This document shows, piece after piece, positions 40,746 to 46,041 of a stretch of DNA of 46,041 bases. Positions within the stretch are counted from its first letter, which is position 1; the number at the start of each line of letters is the position of its first letter. Position numbers and translations under genes: made by a program. Origin of the DNA: Pseudomonadota bacterium. Lineage in GTDB: Bacteria > Pseudomonadota > Alphaproteobacteria > Rhizobiales > Rhizobiaceae. The stretch covers positions 1 to 46,041 of the forward strand of contig JAEWPB010000118.1 of the NCBI GenBank assembly GCA_023399465.1, read 5' to 3'. A model generated the notes under the pieces. It did no database searches. It saw nothing but the letters and a program-made list of their open reading frames with translations, and was not told where the DNA came from.

Positions 40746-42542
40746 TCAAAACGCTTCCGCGGCCAGTTCCATCATGCTGTCGGCGCCGGTTTCGATCCGG
40801 GCCTTGCGCAGCGCCGTTTCCGGCATGATGCGTTCCATGTAGAAGCGGGCGGTGATCAGCTTGTTCTTCAGGTATTCTTCGCGGTCGGCCGCACCCGAGG
40901 CAAGGCCTTCATTGGCGGACTTGGCGATCTTGCCCCACATGTAGCCGAGAACAACGAGGCCGAAGAGGTGCATGTAATCGGTCGAGCCGGCGCCGGCATT
41001 GTCCGGCTTGGCCATGGCGTTCTGCATGAACCACATGGTCGATGCCTGCAGGTCGTTGAGCCCCTTCTTCAGCGCCTTGGTAAAGGGCACCATCTGCTCG
41101 TCATTGCGGTTCGCCTCGCAGAAATCGCCGATTTCCTTGAACAGCGCCATGACCGCGCGACCGCCGTTCAGCGCCAGCTTGCGGCCGACGAGATCGAGCG
41201 CCTGAATGCCGTTGGCACCTTCGTAGATCATGGCGATACGCGCGTCGCGCACGTACTGGCTCATGCCCTGTTCTTCGATATAGCCGTGGCCGCCGAATAC
41301 CTGCTGGGCCATCACCGCGTGCTCGAAGCCCTTGTCGGTCAATACGCCCTTGAGGATCGGCGTCATCAGGCTGAGAAGGTCATCGGCTGCCTGCTTCTCG
41401 GCCGCATCGCCGGAGCGATGGGCGATGTCCGACTGCAGCGCGGTCCACAACAGGAAGGCGCGGCCGGCTTCGTTGAACGAGCGGATGGTCATCAGCGTCC
41501 GGCGGATGTCCGGATGCACGATGATCGGATCGGCCTTCTTTTCCGGTGCCTTCGGGCCGGAGAGCGAACGGCCCTGGATGCGGTCGCGAGTATAGGCAAC
41601 GGCATTCTGGTAGGCGACTTCGGCGATCGACAGGCCCTGCAGGCCAACGCCGAGGCGGGCTTCGTTCATCATCACGAACATGGCCGAGAGGCCCTTGTTC
41701 TCCGCCCCGATAAGGTAGCCGGTAGCCTCGTCATAGTTCATGACGCAGGTGGCGTTGCCGTGGATGCCCATCTTGTGTTCGATCGCACCGCAGGAAACGC
41801 CATTGCGCGCGCCGAGCGAACCGTCCGCGTTGACGAGGTACTTGGGCACGATGAACAGCGAGATACCCTTGGTGCCATCAGGCGCGCCCTCGATGCGGGC
41901 CAGCACCAGATGCACGATGTTGTCGGTCATGCCGTGCTCGCCGGCGGAGATGAAGATCTTCTGGCCGGAGATCTTGTAGCTGCCATCGGCCTGCGGAGCG
42001 GCCTTGGTGCGCAGCAGGCCGAGATCGGTGCCGCAATGAGGCTCGGTCAGGTTCATGGTGCCGGACCAGGTGCCTTCGACCATCTTCGGCAGGTAGGTCT
42101 GCTTCTGCTCGTCGGTGCCATGCACGAGGATCGCCGCGATCGCGCCCTGGGTCAGACCCGGATACATCATCAACGCCATGTTGGCGGACGACATGTATTC
42201 GCCGACGGCGGCGTGCAGCGTGTAGGGAAGCCCCTGGCCGCCGAATTCCTCCGGCACGGCAAGGCCGGTCCAGCCGCCCTGGCAATACTGGTCATAGCCT
42301 TCCTTGTAGCCCTTCGGAATTGTCACGCTGCCGTCGTCATGGCGCACGCAGCCTTCCTGGTCGCCGGAATAGTTGACCGGAAACAGCGCCTCTTCCGCCA
42401 GCTTCGCCGCTTCGCCGAGGATTGCCTCGATCATGTCCGGCGATGCGTCGGCAAAGCCCGGAAGGTTGTTGTAACGCTCGATACCGAGCACGTCATTCAG
42501 GATGAAAAGCGTCTCGTTAACCGGGGCCTTGTATATCGGCAT
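40746..42542 (-). CDS. Acyl-CoA dehydrogenase with C-terminal extension (FadE/DmdC-like)
   Basis: A FAD-dependent enzyme of 598 aa for the first beta-oxidation step. It is longer than short-chain dehydrogenases (about 380) and matches the large DmdC-like group with an extra C-terminal domain (about 470-598). Visible are the N-terminal YKAPVNETLFILNDVLG, MNLTEPHCGTDLGLLRTKA with the FAD-binding TEPxxGTD, KIFISAGEHGMTDN, and the base-region MIYEGANGIQALDLVGRKL. Electrons go to ETF. The ATG at 42542 follows GCGGAGGA. First gene of the fad operon. Confidence 0.93.
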   Translation of the reverse strand: MPIYKAPVNETLFILNDVLGIERYNNLPGFADASPDMIEAILGEAAKLAEEALFPVNYSGDQEGCVRHDDGSVTIPKGYKEGYDQYCQGGWTGLAVPEEFGGQGLPYTLHAAVGEYMSSANMALMMYPGLTQGAIAAILVHGTDEQKQTYLPKMVEGTWSGTMNLTEPHCGTDLGLLRTKAAPQADGSYKISGQKIFISAGEHGMTDNIVHLVLARIEGAPDGTKGISLFIVPKYLVNADGSLGARNGVSCGAIEHKMGIHGNATCVMNYDEATGYLIGAENKGLSAMFVMMNEARLGVGLQGLSIAEVAYQNAVAYTRDRIQGRSLSGPKAPEKKADPIIVHPDIRRTLMTIRSFNEAGRAFLLWTALQSDIAHRSGDAAEKQAADDLLSLMTPILKGVLTDKGFEHAVMAQQVFGGHGYIEEQGMSQYVRDARIAMIYEGANGIQALDLVGRKLALNGGRAVMALFKEIGDFCEANRNDEQMVPFTKALKKGLNDLQASTMWFMQNAMAKPDNAGAGSTDYMHLFGLVVLGYMWGKIAKSANEGLASGAADREEYLKNKLITARFYMERIMPETALRKARIETGADSMMELAAEAF

Positions 42543-42606
42543 GACTCGAAATCCTCCGCAATGAAATGTCCGGGGCTTTGCCCGCTTGTCTCATCTATAT
42601 AAATTA

Positions 42607-42628
42607 TTGACGTTTGCGTAAACGTCAA
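42607..42628 (-). promoter_or_regulatory. LiuR-like (MerR-family) operator in the fad promoter
   Basis: A perfect 22-bp palindrome with half-sites TTGACGTTT and AAACGTCAA around GCGT. It resembles published MerR-type LiuR sites of branched-chain/fatty-acid genes in proteobacteria. It overlaps the likely -35 (TTGACG on the minus strand) and lies about 65 nt before the fadE-like ATG, so a repressor bound there would block transcription. Confidence 0.7.
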
Positions 42629-42764
42629 ATAGCGGATCGGAAGCGAAATTCTTGGACGCGCGTCCCGTGACGCATCGCGATTGCCGCCAGACAGGCTTGG
42701 AAACAGGCCTGATATCCGCGGGCAACGCCCGCTGTGCCGCAATAGTTAAAAATTCCTAATTCAG

Positions 42765-42781
42765 TTAACCGGTTGTTTACC
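42765..42781 (+). promoter_or_regulatory. CtrA-like half-site pair upstream of podJ
   Basis: TTAA-N7-TTTACC, one base from the CtrA pattern TTAA-N7-TTAAC, about 220 nt before the podJ ATG. A GATTC (GANTC, CcrM methylation site) lies at 42828-42832. Both are short and could be chance. The remaining 42629-43000 stretch shows no gene. Confidence 0.3.
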
Positions 42782-43000
42782 ATGTTGCGATGATTGTGCG
42801 TGGTCAGATGTGGTGAGCTGCAACATTGATTCCCGTTCAGCGTTCGAAGCTCCCGCGTTCACGTCGGGCAGGCAGGAGAAAGACAGCGGATCTCACCTGG
42901 GTGCCCGGCCGAGGACCGAACGATTTCCAAGGAGATCGCCGGCTTTCGGCAAATGCATTTTCCCGGGACAACGGGTCCAACCGTCGAGGCGAGCAACAAC

Positions 43001-46000
43001 ATGAACGGATCGCGATCTACCCCTCCCCGTCACGGCGACCGGTCTTCGCTGGACGCGCTGAGCCGCACGATCGAGGGCCTTGAGGCGCGCATCGAGGGAT
43101 TGATGGGCGCCGCGCCGCGCGACCCTCGCCAGCGCCCCGCACCGCCCGAACGCGACCAGAGGCCGGACCCGCTCGCCGAAATCCGTCAGCGCCAGCGCGC
43201 CCTTGAGGCGACGCGCGAACGGCTGCATCCTCGCCCTGAGCGCGAGCAGCCGGCCGAAAGCCGCAGCCGCGCCTATCCCGACGCCCGTACCGAAACGAGA
43301 TCCGACGACTACCGCGCATCGCGCGAACCGCGTCGCCCGGCCGCATCCACATTCAGCCAGCCAATGCCGGCAGCCGATCCCGCGATCCAGGAGATCGCCC
43401 GTTCGCTGGTCGGCCTCAGGCAGGAACTCAAGCAGGACATTTCCGAAGGCGTCAGCCGCGAAATCGGTGCGTTGCGCGCGGAAATCCGCTCGATCAAGGC
43501 AAGCGCTCCGGACATGCGCTTTGCCGACGACATTCGCGACGACCTCGGCCGGCTCGCCGACGCGATCGCCCGCATCGGCCAGCAGACCGCGCCGGTCGAG
43601 GCCGAAGGACTGCGCACCGAATTCGAGGAACTGCGTTCGCTGATGGACGGCCTGGCGCGGGAAGACTCCGTGCGCCGCATGGAAACCCGCTGGACCGGCG
43701 TCGAGGACAAGTTTCGCGGCTTCAACCCGGGCGACATCCAGGACGACATGGTGACGCTTGCCTACCGGCTTGATGACATCAAGTCGCAACTCCACGGGAT
43801 GACCTCGAACAAGACCATCCAGGCCCTCGAAGACAAGCTGATGTCGATCGCGGCCGCGATGGAGCAGATCGGCGCCAGAGTACAGCCGAACGATCGGGCT
43901 ATGGCCGAACAGTTCGCCGGCCTCGACATTCGGCTCGACGAGATCAGCCGCGCGATCGTCGCCGGCAACCGCAGCACGGGCAGCACCCAGGAGCAGGCGC
44001 TGCTGCAGCGGCTCGACAACCGTATCGCCGATCTCGCCGAACAGATCGACATCATCAGCCACGAGGCATCGATGCGCCGTGAGCCGGCGGACGAACTCGC
44101 AAGCCGGATCGAGGCCCTGACGCAACGCGTCTCCGAACTCACGAGCCACGAAGCCGCGACCCGGCTGGATGAACGGCTGGAACAGCTTTCGATGCTGCTG
44201 GAGCGCTCGCAGAAGGCGCCGCCGTCGCCGGAACTGACCGGCTATCTGGCCGATATCTCGCGCAAGATCGACGCGCTCGAGCAGGGTTCCGTCAATGACC
44301 GTCTCGCCGAGCGGCTCGACATGCTCGCGCGCCGGATCGACGATATGGAATTCCGCCCCGCCGCCCCGTCCGTCGACGATGGCGCATTTCTGCGGCTCGA
44401 GGAACGCCTCGGCGACATCGCCGCGCGGCTGGACGAGACGGCGACCGCGCCTCAAGGCGACCACCTCGCCCTGCGCGGACTCGAAGAGCAGATTGCCCAT
44501 CTGTCGCTGCTGATCAGCGAGCCGCGGCCGGAAGCGACGGACGTGCCGCCGGCGCTCGAGGGCCGCATGGCCGCCATCGAAGACTACATGGCGACCAACG
44601 ACGAATACATCATCGAGGCGGCACGCCAGGCCGCCGAGGCGGTCGTTGAGGCCTATTCGCGCAATGGGAGCGCCACCATAGGCCAGCCAAACGTCGCCGA
44701 CATGTCGACACTGGCCGCCCTTGCCGACGACCTGCGTCACCTCGAAGAACTCGGACGCAACTCCGAAGAGCGCACCCACCGCACGTTCGAAGCGCTGCAC
44801 GAAACGCTGGTGCAGATCGCCGAGCGGCTGGACCACATGGACAATCGCATCCGCGCACCGGAAACTGCACAGGAAACCGTACGGGAAGAAGCGCCACGCG
44901 ATTTCGGCCGCGCCATGCCGAAGGCAACCCCGCCCCTGAAGGCCTCCCAGCCCGCCTTCGCCGAAGCCGACGAAAGCTATGAATTCGACGACGCGGAACT
45001 CGCCGCCTACCCGCCGCGCGACAACGCTTCGGTAGCCTCCTCCATGGCGGCGCCGATCATCCGCAAGCTGCAGCCGGCGGCCGAAACGCCGAGCATCGAC
45101 GTGAACGCCGCCGTTGCCGACATCGTCGCTCAGGTCGAGGTCGAAAGGGCCACCACCAAGGGCGGATTGCTGGCCGGCATGAAACGCAAGCTGCTGGGCA
45201 GCGGCCGCAACGCGCAGGCCACGCCGGAACGGGCCTTCGTCGATCCGACGCCGCCGATCGATCCGGTCGATGCGATTTCCACCGAGGAAGACAACCAACT
45301 CCTCGAACCGGGTTCCGGCGGGCCTGACATCAAGAAGATTCTCGAACGCGTCCGCGCCAGCCAGCAGGCACAACGCGATGACGGCGATGCCGACAAGGCC
45401 GACTATATCGCCGCCGCTCGCCGCGCCGCCCAGGCTGCAGCCCAGGAAGTCGATCATATTCAGCGCTTTGCCCCGGCAGGCGAGGAGCGCGCCAAGGCAG
45501 GCACCTCGGCATTTTCCCGCCATCGCCGCCCGATCCTGATGGCCATTGGCGCCGTGCTTCTGGCGATGATGTCGCTGCCGCTCGTCAACACGCTGACGCG
45601 GGGCGAAAAGGCTCCTGCCGTCATCGACATGAACTCGACCGCCGCCACCAGCCCGAACCTGCCGGTTGCCCCGGCCGGGACCGCAGACAACGTCGCGATC
45701 GAAGCCGCTGCTCCGCAGTCGCCGGCAGCCGACCCCAAGCCGGGCGAGACCGCCGCAACCGCACCTGCGACAACCGAAACCGCCCCGACGGAGACGACGG
45801 TCGACGCCGGCAAGGCGGCGCCCTCTCATCTCACCGCCACCGCTCCGCTTGGCGGGGAAGCGACGGTGCAGACCATGTCGCCCGCTGAGGGCGCAGCAGC
45901 GACCGTCGACACCGCAGCCTTCGTATCGGACGACGCCGCCCCGGCCGCCACTGCGGCCGAGATCGTCGTCCCCCTTGTCATCGAGCCGGCATCGCTGGCC

Positions 46001-46041
46001 GAAGCGGCGCGTGGCGGCGATCCGCTGGCGCTGTTCGAGAT
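43001..46041 (+). CDS. podJ: Polar localisation factor PodJ-like protein, 3' end cut by window edge
   Basis: At least 1013 residues are visible, open at the right edge. Residues about 1-700 are cytoplasmic, rich in Glu, Arg and Leu heptad patterns (for example LRTEFEELRSLMDGLARED and RLDEISRAI), predicting long coiled coils. A Pro/Ala-rich segment follows, then one transmembrane helix (about 843-860, ILMAIGAVLLAMMSLPLV) and a Thr/Ala-rich periplasmic linker. The last visible residues, SLAEAARGGDPLALFE, look like the start of Sel1/TPR repeats. That plan matches rhizobial PodJ, which organises the growing or old pole. The ATG at 43001 is supported by a weak GAGG. It is divergent from the fad operon. 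Confidence 0.85.
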   Translation, partial: MNGSRSTPPRHGDRSSLDALSRTIEGLEARIEGLMGAAPRDPRQRPAPPERDQRPDPLAEIRQRQRALEATRERLHPRPEREQPAESRSRAYPDARTETRSDDYRASREPRRPAASTFSQPMPAADPAIQEIARSLVGLRQELKQDISEGVSREIGALRAEIRSIKASAPDMRFADDIRDDLGRLADAIARIGQQTAPVEAEGLRTEFEELRSLMDGLAREDSVRRMETRWTGVEDKFRGFNPGDIQDDMVTLAYRLDDIKSQLHGMTSNKTIQALEDKLMSIAAAMEQIGARVQPNDRAMAEQFAGLDIRLDEISRAIVAGNRSTGSTQEQALLQRLDNRIADLAEQIDIISHEASMRREPADELASRIEALTQRVSELTSHEAATRLDERLEQLSMLLERSQKAPPSPELTGYLADISRKIDALEQGSVNDRLAERLDMLARRIDDMEFRPAAPSVDDGAFLRLEERLGDIAARLDETATAPQGDHLALRGLEEQIAHLSLLISEPRPEATDVPPALEGRMAAIEDYMATNDEYIIEAARQAAEAVVEAYSRNGSATIGQPNVADMSTLAALADDLRHLEELGRNSEERTHRTFEALHETLVQIAERLDHMDNRIRAPETAQETVREEAPRDFGRAMPKATPPLKASQPAFAEADESYEFDDAELAAYPPRDNASVASSMAAPIIRKLQPAAETPSIDVNAAVADIVAQVEVERATTKGGLLAGMKRKLLGSGRNAQATPERAFVDPTPPIDPVDAISTEEDNQLLEPGSGGPDIKKILERVRASQQAQRDDGDADKADYIAAARRAAQAAAQEVDHIQRFAPAGEERAKAGTSAFSRHRRPILMAIGAVLLAMMSLPLVNTLTRGEKAPAVIDMNSTAATSPNLPVAPAGTADNVAIEAAAPQSPAADPKPGETAATAPATTETAPTETTVDAGKAAPSHLTATAPLGGEATVQTMSPAEGAAATVDTAAFVSDDAAPAATAAEIVVPLVIEPASLAEAARGGDPLALFE

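Noticed and set aside
40968..42602. A 544-codon open frame opposite the acyl-CoA dehydrogenase
   Set aside because: Antisense shadow; His/Arg/Gly-rich and runs through the fad promoter.
42893..45829. A 978-codon open frame on the minus strand opposite podJ
   Set aside because: Arg/Gly-rich translation without domain character; it mirrors the codon bias of the GC-rich, coiled-coil gene on the plus strand.

Overview
The window is GC-rich chromosomal DNA of an alphaproteobacterium of the Rhizobiaceae type (Rhizobium, Agrobacterium, Sinorhizobium, Shinella and relatives). The basis is gene content: an lpiA-acvB pair, podJ beside a fadE-fadA-fadB operon, an alpha-r14-type small RNA with anti-Shine-Dalgarno loops, and murQ/nag genes next to an ABC sugar importer. 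I cannot name genus or species. I saw no insertion sequence, phage gene, CRISPR array, tRNA or rRNA; this looks like stable core chromosome.

Layout. (1) 1-3889, minus: cobalamin uptake, with a B12 riboswitch upstream of btuB, then btuF and btuC (btuC runs off the left edge). (2) 4048-5581, plus: a ring-cleaving-dioxygenase-like VOC protein and a small carboxylesterase, resembling quinone/catechol detoxification pairs. (3) 5591-9582, minus: lpiA-acvB, overlapping genes that make and hydrolyse lysyl-phosphatidylglycerol. (4) 9860-12624, plus: ECF sigma factor, its membrane anti-sigma, a Bax-inhibitor-1-like membrane protein and a DUF2076 protein. (5) 12753-17855: outer-membrane beta-barrel, unknown membrane-anchored protein, small RNA, galE, aminotransferase, mscL. 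(6) 17979-30015: a divergent amino-sugar locus. Leftward are BadF-type kinase, GntR regulator, SIS-domain deaminase and nagA; rightward are murQ, a complete ABC sugar importer, a Gfo/Idh/MocA oxidoreductase, a ROK kinase and cutC. (7) 30143-36940: a symporter-histidine kinase-receiver hybrid, a MocR regulator divergent from an EamA transporter, and a lone ureidoglycine aminohydrolase. (8) 37128-42542, minus: fadE-fadA-fadB for beta-oxidation, with a LiuR-like palindrome in its promoter. (9) 43001 to the right edge, plus: the polarity factor PodJ, truncated before most of its Sel1 repeats.

How it fits together. Region 6 is the most interesting. It encodes a whole route from imported amino sugar (MurNAc and/or GlcNAc, probably cell-wall derived) to fructose-6-phosphate: import, phosphorylation, MurQ ether cleavage, NagA deacetylation, SIS-type deamination. 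Both divergent promoters carry the same 19-nt element (16 of 19 identical) in the -35/-10 spacer, which suggests one regulator, probably the GntR protein inside the locus. The oxidoreductase, second kinase and CutC are not explained by the textbook pathway and may form an undescribed side branch. The second highlight is the three-hairpin RNA at 14666-14788 (minus), whose loops all expose CCUCCUCCC.
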